From contig CAZAXX010000052.1 of NCBI GenBank assembly GCA_964489265.1, positions 1 to 18,202 on the forward strand: 18,202 nucleotides of DNA. Reading direction: 5' to 3'. The notes below the pieces were generated by a model. It was not told the DNA's origin. It made no database searches and saw only the letters and a list, made by a program, of their open reading frames with translations. How positions within the stretch are numbered: the first letter of the stretch is position 1; the number at the start of each line of letters is the position of its first letter. A program made the translations under genes and the position numbers. Shown in pieces: positions 1 through 7,156 of this stretch. This DNA is from CAYRUP01 sp964489265. GTDB lineage: Bacteria; Pseudomonadota; Gammaproteobacteria; DSM-16500.

Positions 1-1
1 A

Positions 2-31
2 TTTCTTGGTTGGCTTTTGCTAGGATTTTGA
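2..31 (+). CDS. possible C-terminal tail of NuoL (5' end outside window)
   Basis: One frame entering from the left edge reads FLGWLLLGF and stops with TGA five bases before the nuoM start. A short hydrophobic tail ending just upstream of nuoM is what the end of NuoL, the usual gene before nuoM, would look like. Only nine residues are visible, and the other two forward frames give no better tail, so the call rests on position and hydrophobicity alone. An AGGA at 22-25 inside this tail could serve as the nuoM ribosome binding site. Confidence 0.35.
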   Translation, partial: FLGWLLLGF

Positions 32-35
32 TTTT

Positions 36-1565
36 ATGTTGCTGCATTCTTCGCTGCTTAGTATTTTAATTTGGTTCCCTGTGCTCGGGGCTGTCGCTGT
101 GCTTATGACTGGCGGGGAAAAAAACGCCAATATTGCGCGCAGTATTGCAGTGGTGGTTGGTGTCATCAATTTGCTCTTGTCAATTCCACTCTATCTTGGT
201 TTTGATACGAGTAGTTTTCTGATGCAGTTTCAAGAAAATCATCTGTGGATTCGAGCGTATGAAATTCATTATGCAATAGGTGTCGATGGCATTTCGCTCG
301 CCATGATTATTTTGACTAATTTTACGGGGTTACTCGTTATTTTAGCAGGGTGCCAAGCGATTAAAGTGCGTGTGTCACAATACATGGCAACCTTTCTTAC
401 GATGCAAGGCATGATGATTGGTGTATTTGCGGCAACGGATGCGATTTTATTTTATGTATTTTGGGAAGGTATGTTGATTCCCATGTATCTTAGTATCGGC
501 ATGTGGGGTAGTGCGAATCGTTCGTATGCATCTATCAAGTTTTTTCTGTATACCTTCTTAGGTTCTATCTTGATGTTGGTTGCCTTTTTGTATTTATATA
601 ATCAAACCGGTGTGTTTGAAATACAAAAATTTTATGGCTTGCATCTCGGTATTCACATTCAGACGTTACTCTTTTTTGCGTTCTTTCTTGCATTTGCAGT
701 CAAGGTTCCCATGTGGCCAGTGCATACCTGGTTGCCAGATGCGCATACGGAAGCGCCTTCCGGTGGTTCTGTCGTGTTAGCTGCCTTGATGTTGAAATTA
801 GGTATTTACGGATTTTTACGTTTTAGCATGCCTATCGTGCCGCAAGCGTCGGAAAATCTCGCCTGGTTTATGATTGTGTTGTCGTTGATTGCAATTATTT
901 ATATTGGTCTCGTCGCAATCGTGCAACGCGACATGAAAAAATTGATTGCGTATTCTTCCATCGCCCATATGGGATTTGCAACGCTGGGCTGTTTTATGGT
1001 TTATGACATTATTCGACATGGTTCATCTTATCAAGATGCTTACATGAGTCTCGAAGGCGCCGTGGTGCAAATGATTGCGCATGCATTTGGTTCAGGCGCG
1101 ATGTTCTTGGGTGTTGGGATGTTAGCGGATCGTTATTACAATCACAGTCGTTTAATAAAAGATTATGGTGGTGTCGCAAATCGCATGCCGATTTTCGCCG
1201 CGTTCTTCATGTTATTTGCCATGTCGAATGTGGGCTTGCCTGGCACGGCAGGATTTGTCGGTGAATTCATGGTGATCATGAGCGCATTTCAATCGCATTT
1301 TTGGGTTGCCATTTTTGCTGCCATGACGCTGATTTTAGCGTCTTCCTACACATTATGGATGTATAAACGCATCTTTTTCGGGCCCATTGCCAATGATCAT
1401 GTGGCAGCGATGCAAGATATTACCTGGATTGAAAAAACCAATTATATTTTATTGGCGATAGGGGTATTTTGGGTAGGGCTTTATCCGCAACCAATTTTGA
1501 ATGTGCTGCATGTAACGATTAGTCATTTGTTGTCACAAAGCATGCCGCTCTATTTGCCAAGTTAA
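36..1565 (+). CDS. nuoM: NADH-quinone oxidoreductase subunit M (NuoM)
   Basis: Membrane-arm, antiporter-like subunit of respiratory complex I, which couples NADH:quinone electron transfer to proton pumping in the inner membrane. The 509-residue length is normal for the family and the protein is almost entirely transmembrane helices. The key charged residues are present: Glu144 in FWEGMLIPMY, Lys223 in FAVKVPMWPVHTWLPDAH, Lys254 in LKLGIYGFLR, and Glu410 in LPGTAGFVGEF. These match the proton-channel residues known from E. coli NuoM (E144, K234, K265, E407). The start ATG at 36 gives the usual NuoM N terminus and has AGGA about 10 nt upstream. It is followed after 21 bp by nuoN, the normal end of a nuo operon. 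No defect was seen. Confidence 0.97.
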   Translation: MLLHSSLLSILIWFPVLGAVAVLMTGGEKNANIARSIAVVVGVINLLLSIPLYLGFDTSSFLMQFQENHLWIRAYEIHYAIGVDGISLAMIILTNFTGLLVILAGCQAIKVRVSQYMATFLTMQGMMIGVFAATDAILFYVFWEGMLIPMYLSIGMWGSANRSYASIKFFLYTFLGSILMLVAFLYLYNQTGVFEIQKFYGLHLGIHIQTLLFFAFFLAFAVKVPMWPVHTWLPDAHTEAPSGGSVVLAALMLKLGIYGFLRFSMPIVPQASENLAWFMIVLSLIAIIYIGLVAIVQRDMKKLIAYSSIAHMGFATLGCFMVYDIIRHGSSYQDAYMSLEGAVVQMIAHAFGSGAMFLGVGMLADRYYNHSRLIKDYGGVANRMPIFAAFFMLFAMSNVGLPGTAGFVGEFMVIMSAFQSHFWVAIFAAMTLILASSYTLWMYKRIFFGPIANDHVAAMQDITWIEKTNYILLAIGVFWVGLYPQPILNVLHVTISHLLSQSMPLYLPS

Positions 1566-1586
1566 TTTTTTGAAACTGGATATATT

Positions 1587-3047
1587 ATGAATTTTGAAAT
1601 GCCCATTTTTTCTGTTGCAACACCGGAAATTTTTGTGTTGTGCATGACATGCGTCATTTTGTTAGTCGATGTCTTTCTCAGCGAGCGTTTTCGCATTGTG
1701 ACTTATATTTTAGCGCAAGCGACATTGATCGGTGGATTTATCCTGGCTGCTGTGCAATATCATGAGTATCCACAGCCTATCGTGACGTTTAGCGGAAATT
1801 ATGTATTAGATAAATTAGCGGTTATCACGAAATTATTTGTCTTGCTGACCACCGTGTTCGCGTTTATTTATGCACGTCAATATATCAAAGGCCGGAAAAT
1901 CGCGAGCAGTGAATATTATATCCTGGGATTGCTTTCTGTGACGGGCATGTTAGTCATGGCGTCCGCATTGAGTTTTCTGACGATTTATCTGGGTCTTGAA
2001 TTATTATCACTGTCACTTTATGCCATGGTTGCTTTGCAAAAAGAATCACGATTTGCTGCGGAAGCTGCGATGAAATATTTTGTGATGGGTGCAATGGCAT
2101 CGGGCTTGTTGTTGTACGGTATTTCAATGGTCTATGGCATGACTGGCTCGATTAGCATGATGGAAATTGGTGGTCTCGTGCAACATGCCAATCACGCCCA
2201 ACAGCTTGCTATTGTGTTAGGTTTAGTTTTCATTTTGTCAGGTCTTTTATTCAAATTTGGTGCGGTACCTTTTCATATGTGGGTACCGGATGTTTACGAT
2301 GGCGCACCAACCAGTGTGACATTATTTATTGCTTGCGCACCTAAAATCGCTGCGTTTTGTATTACTATGCGCATATTGGTTGAGGCTTTGCCGGGATTAC
2401 ACATAGAGTGGCAGCACGTGTTGGTAGTGATTGCGGTTTTATCTATGTTTACGGGTAATTTATTGGCTATCGCGCAAACGAATATCAAACGCATGTTGGC
2501 GTATTCTTCCATTGCACATATCGGTTATATGTTATTAGGCATCATTGCAGGCCCCAATTCCACCCTAGGTTATTCCGCAGCGATGTTTTACATTGCGACC
2601 TATGTCATTGTCGCAGCCGGTGCATTTGCGGTGATTGCTTTATTAAGCAAGGAAGGCAATGAATTTGATCAGCTGGATGATTTCCGTGGTTTGAACGCAC
2701 GTAATCCCTGGCTCGCTTTCATGATGTTGTTACTCATGTTTTCGATGGCGGGTGTTCCGCCAACTGTTGGATTTTTTGCGAAACTAGGTTTGCTTGAGGC
2801 ATTAGTCCAAGCACATTATGTCTGGCTTGCCTCCATCGCACTGTTGTTTGCGATTATTGGTGCTTACTATTATTTACGCGTCATCATGTTGATGTACTTT
2901 GAAGAACCGAAAGATGCTTACGTTGGTACTCATCTTTCAATTACGCCTGGTTCCATGGCGGCTATTACGATTAATGGTGCAGCTGCTTTGATGTTGGGGT
3001 TATTGCCTAGCACATTCATCGATATGTGTCGGATTTCGGTGGCATAA
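1587..3047 (+). CDS. nuoN: NADH-quinone oxidoreductase subunit N (NuoN)
   Basis: Second antiporter-like membrane subunit of complex I, 486 residues, normal length. Family signatures are visible: Glu138 in LGLELLSLSLYAM, Lys163 in EAAMKYFVMGA, Lys223 in FKFGAVPFHMWVPDVYDGAP, Lys253 in ACAPKIAAF, and Lys399 in PPTVGFFAKL. These correspond to the conserved channel residues of E. coli NuoN. KRMLAYSSIAHIGY (301-314) is the usual shared antiporter motif, also present in NuoM. The ATG at 1587 has only a weak TGGA at 1577-1580 ahead of it, so translation may be coupled to nuoM. As the last gene of the operon it is followed after 20 bp by an unrelated orphan gene, with no terminator visible in between. 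Confidence 0.97.
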   Translation: MNFEMPIFSVATPEIFVLCMTCVILLVDVFLSERFRIVTYILAQATLIGGFILAAVQYHEYPQPIVTFSGNYVLDKLAVITKLFVLLTTVFAFIYARQYIKGRKIASSEYYILGLLSVTGMLVMASALSFLTIYLGLELLSLSLYAMVALQKESRFAAEAAMKYFVMGAMASGLLLYGISMVYGMTGSISMMEIGGLVQHANHAQQLAIVLGLVFILSGLLFKFGAVPFHMWVPDVYDGAPTSVTLFIACAPKIAAFCITMRILVEALPGLHIEWQHVLVVIAVLSMFTGNLLAIAQTNIKRMLAYSSIAHIGYMLLGIIAGPNSTLGYSAAMFYIATYVIVAAGAFAVIALLSKEGNEFDQLDDFRGLNARNPWLAFMMLLLMFSMAGVPPTVGFFAKLGLLEALVQAHYVWLASIALLFAIIGAYYYLRVIMLMYFEEPKDAYVGTHLSITPGSMAAITINGAAALMLGLLPSTFIDMCRISVA

Positions 3048-3067
3048 GAATAATGGAATGATTCTAT

Positions 3068-3862
3068 ATGAAAATAAGTTATGAGCTTGCAAAGTCGTAT
3101 TTTACGAAAGATAAAAAAGATGATAAAACGCCGTTTGAACGTGCTATAGAGGTACGAGATTTTACTATAATTGACTTAGTGCTAACTGTAGAGATAGATG
3201 GGAAAAGCCATTTAGGTCGTCCTATTACATCATTTGGTTATTTTAAATCTCACTGTAGACCAGAGCTATTACGAAAATTGTTGCTTTCTTTAATGACAGA
3301 CCACAACAAAAAATTGGCTGAAGCGATGATTAAAGTTGAGCATGATCTTTTCGCTAGGGGAAATGATGAAGAAAGTCTCTTGCTCATGGCTCTCCAGCAT
3401 GGTTATTTCGAGGCGGTAAAAATAAATTTATCAAGTATCGATCAGAATCATTTAGCTAATTATCTGGGATTCATTTCTGAGCGTCTTGATAAAGATGACA
3501 TAATCAGCATCGTTAAAATCTTGCAAAAAAACCAAGATCCGAATTGCCAAGAGATATTGAAAATATTATTGCAACATCCTTTTTTTGAGCAAGTGACTGT
3601 GGAGTTAGAATATGCCGCACAACAAGCTGAGTCAAAAGAAGCGGTGCCGGCTAAATACACACCAAGAATTTCTCTACCTCAGTTAGAAGAAACATATGCC
3701 AAACAAGGTGTGCCAGTTGCAGAGCAGGTAATTGATAGTATGACACCACGTACACTGAAAGCCTTACTTAAAGAAAATATGTTCAAACATTCACAACATA
3801 TTTCACCTCCTTCTTATGAAATGCCTTTGCAACAATTGTCATTACAACCTAATAAAACTTGA
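3068..3862 (+). CDS. orphan protein with degenerate ankyrin-like repeats and a C-terminal PPSY motif
   Basis: The family is not recognised. The 264-residue protein has no signal peptide or membrane segment and is rich in charged and hydrophobic helix formers. Three stretches read like degenerate ankyrin repeats: TPFERAIEVRDFTIIDLVL (21-39), a second unit around RPITSFGYFK to PELLRKLLL (51-73), and EESLLLMALQHGYFEAVKI (101-119). A helical region follows (about 125-190). The C-terminal 70 residues are less ordered and contain PPSY (247-250), which fits the PPxY pattern bound by eukaryotic WW domains. The coding sequence looks more AT-rich than the flanking nuo genes, suggesting separate acquisition. 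It lies 20 bp after nuoN, so it may be read from the nuo promoter. The ATG at 3068 has a poor GGA about 10 nt upstream. A host-directed effector is possible but inferred; a plain solenoid scaffold protein is the alternative. Confidence 0.7.
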   Translation: MKISYELAKSYFTKDKKDDKTPFERAIEVRDFTIIDLVLTVEIDGKSHLGRPITSFGYFKSHCRPELLRKLLLSLMTDHNKKLAEAMIKVEHDLFARGNDEESLLLMALQHGYFEAVKINLSSIDQNHLANYLGFISERLDKDDIISIVKILQKNQDPNCQEILKILLQHPFFEQVTVELEYAAQQAESKEAVPAKYTPRISLPQLEETYAKQGVPVAEQVIDSMTPRTLKALLKENMFKHSQHISPPSYEMPLQQLSLQPNKT

Positions 3863-3903
3863 GCTCCTGTCACTCGATCAGCAGGGACAGATATGCGAGT
3901 CTA

Positions 3904-3929
3904 GACGGACACAGAGGTCCACCCCTACA
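3904..3929. repeat. degenerate GC-rich intergenic repeat, copy 1
   Basis: Contains GGAC-ACAGAG-GTCC as a small hairpin and ends in GGTCCACCCCTACA (3916-3929). The last 14 bases recur with one change at 4428-4441. From memory, repeats with a core like TGTAGGGGCGGACC occur between genes in many bacterial genomes; that is recognition, not a search result. Confidence 0.4.
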
Positions 3930-3935
3930 TTCAGG

Positions 3936-4097
3936 TCAACCAGTTTGTTTGAGTGGATTGCGCATTTCTAAAATGAGCGCTTGAATTGCGTTGGCTAATT
4001 CATCTGAGCAATGATTGTTATCTTTTGTTTCAGATGGCGTGGTTTGCTGATTTTGATAAGTGGTGAAATCAATGATAATGGCGCTTTTCATCGTCAT
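3936..4097 (-). CDS. possible small protein of 53 residues
   Basis: Reading the minus strand from ATG at 4097 to TGA at 3936 gives 53 residues beginning MTMKSAIIIDFTTYQ and ending EMRNPLKQTG. The start is preceded by AAAAGGAAAA, a good purine-rich ribosome binding site about 4 nt from the ATG; a second in-frame ATG lies two codons in. The middle (ELANAIQALILEMRN) could form an amphipathic helix. There is no signal peptide and no family is recognised. It lies opposite in direction to every other gene here, between two repeat blocks, and no clear promoter was seen upstream. It could be a real small gene or a remnant of a longer one. Confidence 0.4.
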   Translation of the reverse strand: MTMKSAIIIDFTTYQNQQTTPSETKDNNHCSDELANAIQALILEMRNPLKQTG

Positions 4098-4129
4098 TTT
4101 TCCTTTTAGGTAGGTATCAACTCACTCCA

Positions 4130-4210
4130 CCTACGTCCCGCGACTTGTTCGCGGGATCCAAATTGCATAACAGATCTCCTGGATACCGCGCATAAAGCGC
4201 GGTACGTAGG
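4130..4210. repeat. inverted pair of 31-nt hairpin repeats (REP/BIME-like)
   Basis: Copy A (4130-4160, reading on the minus strand) and copy B (4180-4210, plus strand) are the same length and align without gaps over 31 nt, separated by 19 nt. Each forms an 8-bp stem with a 5-nt loop: on the + strand TCCCGCGA-CTTGT-TCGCGGGA (4136-4156) and TACCGCGC-ATAAA-GCGCGGTA (4184-4204). The common frame is TGGAT, stem, loop, stem, ACGTAGG. The two stem positions that differ change on both sides (C:G to A:T and A:T to C:G), so pairing is kept. Neither hairpin is followed by a T-run, so they are not ordinary terminators. Confidence 0.8.
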
Positions 4211-4309
4211 GTGGGTAGTAGCAGCGGATCGGACGCAAAAACCTCACGTTATAATATTTAGAATTATTTTTTTTTGCTATGGGCAAAACCTGTATCTTCA
4301 GATAAGAAA

Positions 4310-4341
4310 TTGCTCACAGGCGAAGGCCCGTTCGCTATAAT
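4310..4341 (+). promoter_or_regulatory. candidate promoter of the efflux operon with an inverted repeat in the spacer
   Basis: A perfect -10 hexamer TATAAT lies at 4336-4341. The best -35-like match, TTGCTC (4310-4315), is 20 bp away, which is too long for a strong sigma-70 promoter, so an activator may be needed. Directly before the -10 is an inverted repeat GCGAA-GGCCCG-TTCGC (4320-4335), a plausible operator for a repressor or activator. A second TATAAT at 4250-4255 has no good -35. The transcript would have a leader of about 120 nt before the first efflux gene. Confidence 0.35.
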
Positions 4342-4427
4342 TCTTTCATCTATAAGTACGATGTATTAATATGAATCTTAACTTCGTAGACGACAAAAAA
4401 TTTTGCCCTATCAATTAAGGTTGCTGG

Positions 4428-4441
4428 GGTCCGCCCCTACA
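4428..4441. repeat. GC-rich intergenic repeat, partial copy 2
   Basis: GGTCCGCCCCTACA differs by one base from the end of the copy at 3916-3929. It lies just upstream of the efflux operon start, within the presumed mRNA leader. Confidence 0.35.
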
Positions 4442-4469
4442 GAGGAATAAAAAAGGATTGTTTCAAATA

Positions 4470-5948
4470 ATGCGAAATTATGGACTGCTCTCTTTAATAC
4501 TACTTTTGAGTATGACTTTAACAAGTTGTATGGTTGGTCCAAATTTCCATTCGCCCCTGGCGCCCAATACGTCAACTTATACAGAAACTCCGCAACCTAA
4601 AAAAACGGTGAATACCTCCAAAGCGGGTGGTGCTGGAAAGTCTCAGTATTTTATCTCAGGGCGTGATATTCCTGCAGAATGGTGGCGAGTTTTTCATTCA
4701 GCGGAATTGAATGATCTGATTCGCGCAGGATTAATAAACAGTCCCAATCTTGCAGCAGCAGAAGCGGCGTTACGTGCCGCTAAAGAAAATGTGACAGCAC
4801 AAGTTGGTTTAACTTTGTTTCCGAATGTTAATGCATCACTCTCAGGCGAGAGACAACGTGCAACAAGTGCTTCTTTCGGCGGCGGAAATGGTTCGAACGT
4901 TTATAACCTCTATAATGCGAATGTGGGGGTGAGTTATACCCTAGACTTGTTTGGTGGTGCGCGCCGTCAAATCGAAGCATTGATAGATCAAGTTACTTAT
5001 CAACATTTTCAAGTCGAAGCAGCCTATCTTTCCCTGACGTCCAATATCGTCACTGCATCGATTACTGTGGCTTCATTACGTGCACAGATTAAAGCAACGA
5101 ATGAATTGATCCAGGCACAACAAAAAACGTTAACCATTGTTGAAAAACAGTTTCAGCTTGGCGGCATATCACGTGCGAATGTACTGACTCAAGAAACCAC
5201 ACTTTCGCAATTACGCGCCACGTTGCCACCATTAGAACAACAGTTGAGTGCCGCAAATCACTTGCTTTCAGTGTTGATTGGCGAATTGCCCAGTGAAGAT
5301 CGCATTCCAAAATTTGATCTTTCACGTTTAAATTTACCTGCCCAGTTACCCATTAGTTTGCCTTCTTTATTAGTGAGACAACGTCCTGATGTTCGCGCAT
5401 CTGAAGCACTACTTGCCGCAGCGAGCGCCAAAATTGGTGTGGCGACGGCAAATTTATTTCCACAAATTACCCTTAACGTGAATTACGGGTGGACGAGTAC
5501 TACTAGCAAAAACTTCGTGAGCCCAAGCAATAGTATCTGGAGTTTTGGTTATGCATTAACACAACCTATTTTTAATGCGGGAGGGTTGCAAGCTGAAAGA
5601 CGTGCAGCAATCGACTCTTATCAACAAGCCTTAGCACAATATAAGCAAACCGTATTACAAGCATTTCAAAATGTAGCAGACACTTTACGTGCACTACAGC
5701 ATGATGCAGAAACATTACATGCACAAAAGAATGCTGAAGTCGCTGCGCATAAATCTTATATCTTGACTGAAGAACAATTTCGGTTGGGTGGCGTAAATTA
5801 TTTGTCCTTACTTGTAGCGCAACAGCAATATCAACAAGCAAAAATTAATCTTATTCAAGCAGAGGCTTCACGTTATAATGATACAGCTGCATTATTTCAG
5901 TCATTAGGCGGAGGTTGGTGGAATCGCAATTGTTGTGGTAAAGCATAA
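4470..5948 (+). CDS. RND efflux outer-membrane lipoprotein channel (NodT/OprM family)
   Basis: Trimeric outer-membrane exit duct of a tripartite efflux pump, 492 residues, full length. The N terminus is a lipoprotein signal: a hydrophobic run followed by the lipobox LTSC, with the modified cysteine at residue 20 and then MVGPNF, the usual CxVGPNF pattern. Family motifs follow: EWWRVF with DLI (70-84), SYTLDLFGGARR (155-166), RQRPDVRASE (303-312) and IGVATANLFPQITL (322-335). The internal duplication of OEP domains is visible from the two QFxLGG segments. I chose the ATG at 4470; an in-frame TTG at 4458 directly abuts the AAAAGGA at 4451-4457, leaving no spacing. The adaptor gene follows after 36 bp. 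Confidence 0.95.
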   Translation: MRNYGLLSLILLLSMTLTSCMVGPNFHSPLAPNTSTYTETPQPKKTVNTSKAGGAGKSQYFISGRDIPAEWWRVFHSAELNDLIRAGLINSPNLAAAEAALRAAKENVTAQVGLTLFPNVNASLSGERQRATSASFGGGNGSNVYNLYNANVGVSYTLDLFGGARRQIEALIDQVTYQHFQVEAAYLSLTSNIVTASITVASLRAQIKATNELIQAQQKTLTIVEKQFQLGGISRANVLTQETTLSQLRATLPPLEQQLSAANHLLSVLIGELPSEDRIPKFDLSRLNLPAQLPISLPSLLVRQRPDVRASEALLAAASAKIGVATANLFPQITLNVNYGWTSTTSKNFVSPSNSIWSFGYALTQPIFNAGGLQAERRAAIDSYQQALAQYKQTVLQAFQNVADTLRALQHDAETLHAQKNAEVAAHKSYILTEEQFRLGGVNYLSLLVAQQQYQQAKINLIQAEASRYNDTAALFQSLGGGWWNRNCCGKA

Positions 5949-5984
5949 AATTCCTGCAAAAAAACAGTAGGAACAGGAGATGAT

Positions 5985-7133
5985 ATGCAGAATGAATTAA
6001 CTAAAAAACGAATGACAATCATGCTGATTTGTCTGGGCATTTTATTTGGCGGAATTTTAGCTTATAAAATCTTTATGGGCTTGATGATAAAAAAATATAT
6101 GGCAGCAAATAGTAATCCTGTTGTGACTGTCTCGGCTATGCAAGTTGATTATCAAACCTGGCAAGCGAGACTCACCGCATCCGGCAGTTTGCGCGCGATT
6201 AAAGGTGTTGACGTAACGGCGCAACTGGCAGGTATGGTACAAAAAATTTATTTTACGCCAGGTTCCAGTGTTGATGAAAATGCTTTGCTTGTGCAATTGA
6301 ATGCAGATGATGATATTGCTTTATTGCATTCTCTGGAAGCGAATGCAGAACTTGCCGTCATTACTTACAATCGTGATAAAGCGCAATATAAAGTTCAAGC
6401 GATTAGCAAAGCAACTCTTGATACGGATGCAGCAAATGTTAAAAACACGGCGGCACAAGTAGCGCAACAAGCGGCGATCGTTGAAAAAAAATCAATTCGT
6501 GCGCCTTTCGCCGGTCGCTTAGGTATTTCACAAGTGAATCCAGGCCAATATATTAATCCGGGTGCTGCTGTTGTGATGTTGCAAACACTAGATCCCATTT
6601 ATGCGGATTTTTATGTCCCGCAACAGGCGCTGGCACAACTCAAAGTAGGCATGCCTGTGGTTGTTAAGTCAGATACGTATCCAAATAAAACATTCACTGG
6701 AAAAATTACTACGATTAATCCTGGCGTTCAGGTTGATACACGCAACGTAGAGGTAGAAGCAACGATTGCAAACCCACAATTTGAATTAGCACCAGGCATG
6801 TTTGCTCATGTTGAAGTGACGATAGGTGACCCTAAGCCATTTTTAACCTTGCCACAAACAGCAATCAGTTTTAATCCGTATGGTAGTGTTGCATATATTG
6901 TGACGCAGACTGGCAAAGATAAAAAAGGCAAACCGATCATGACTGTCAAACAGTCATTTGTTACTACTGGCGAAACACGCGGTGATCAAGTCGTTATTTT
7001 AAAAGGATTGCAAAAAGGCCAGACAGTCGTGACAAGCGGCCAGCTCAAATTGAAAAATGGCACGTTAGTCGAAATCAATAATGCAATTATGCCGCCTAAC
7101 AATCCAGCGCCTAAATTGCCTAATGAATATTAA
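5985..7133 (+). CDS. RND efflux periplasmic adaptor subunit (membrane fusion protein)
   Basis: Bridges the RND pump and the outer-membrane channel in the periplasm. 382 residues, normal length. One N-terminal membrane helix (about 11-34) with no lipobox indicates anchoring as an uncleaved inner-membrane protein. The barrel-sandwich (lipoyl-like) halves are GVDVTAQLAGMVQKIYFTPG (74-93) and RAPFAGRLGISQVNPGQYI (172-190). Between them lies a short alpha-hairpin (about 107-168). The beta-barrel follows from LDPIYADFYVP (202-212), and the membrane-proximal region covers ASGSL-type N-terminal and VTTGETRGDQVVILKGLQKG (326-345) strands. The ATG has a strong AGGAG (5975-5979) 5 nt upstream. The pump gene follows after 23 bp. 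Confidence 0.95.
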   Translation: MQNELTKKRMTIMLICLGILFGGILAYKIFMGLMIKKYMAANSNPVVTVSAMQVDYQTWQARLTASGSLRAIKGVDVTAQLAGMVQKIYFTPGSSVDENALLVQLNADDDIALLHSLEANAELAVITYNRDKAQYKVQAISKATLDTDAANVKNTAAQVAQQAAIVEKKSIRAPFAGRLGISQVNPGQYINPGAAVVMLQTLDPIYADFYVPQQALAQLKVGMPVVVKSDTYPNKTFTGKITTINPGVQVDTRNVEVEATIANPQFELAPGMFAHVEVTIGDPKPFLTLPQTAISFNPYGSVAYIVTQTGKDKKGKPIMTVKQSFVTTGETRGDQVVILKGLQKGQTVVTSGQLKLKNGTLVEINNAIMPPNNPAPKLPNEY

Positions 7134-7156
7134 GGCCAGATGAATTAAGGATAGTG

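Larger units (their letters stand above)
3863..4469. other. 0.6-kb intergenic region between the orphan gene and the efflux operon
   Basis: This is the only long gap in the window. From left to right it holds a degenerate copy of a short GC-rich repeat (3904-3929), a possible 53-codon minus-strand gene (3936-4097), an inverted pair of hairpin repeats (4130-4210), an AT-rich tract with a 6-bp inverted repeat TTTTGC-TATGG-GCAAAA (4272-4288), a candidate promoter (4310-4341), and a partial second copy of the first repeat (4428-4441). No tRNA, terminator with a U-tract, or transposase remnant was found. Confidence 0.7.

Noticed and set aside
3867..3891. CTGTC/GACAG inverted repeat after the ankyrin-like gene as a terminator
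   Set aside because: It has a five-base stem, a long loop and no T-run; pairing this short is expected by chance.
4371..4418. A 15-codon frame (MNLNFVDDKKFCPIN) before the efflux operon, as a possible leader peptide
   Set aside because: It has no ribosome binding site, no run of regulatory codons and no attenuator hairpin behind it.
4458..4469. TTG start adding four residues to the outer-membrane channel
   Set aside because: The AAAAGGA site touches the TTG with no spacing, and the ATG at 4470 gives a standard lipoprotein signal.
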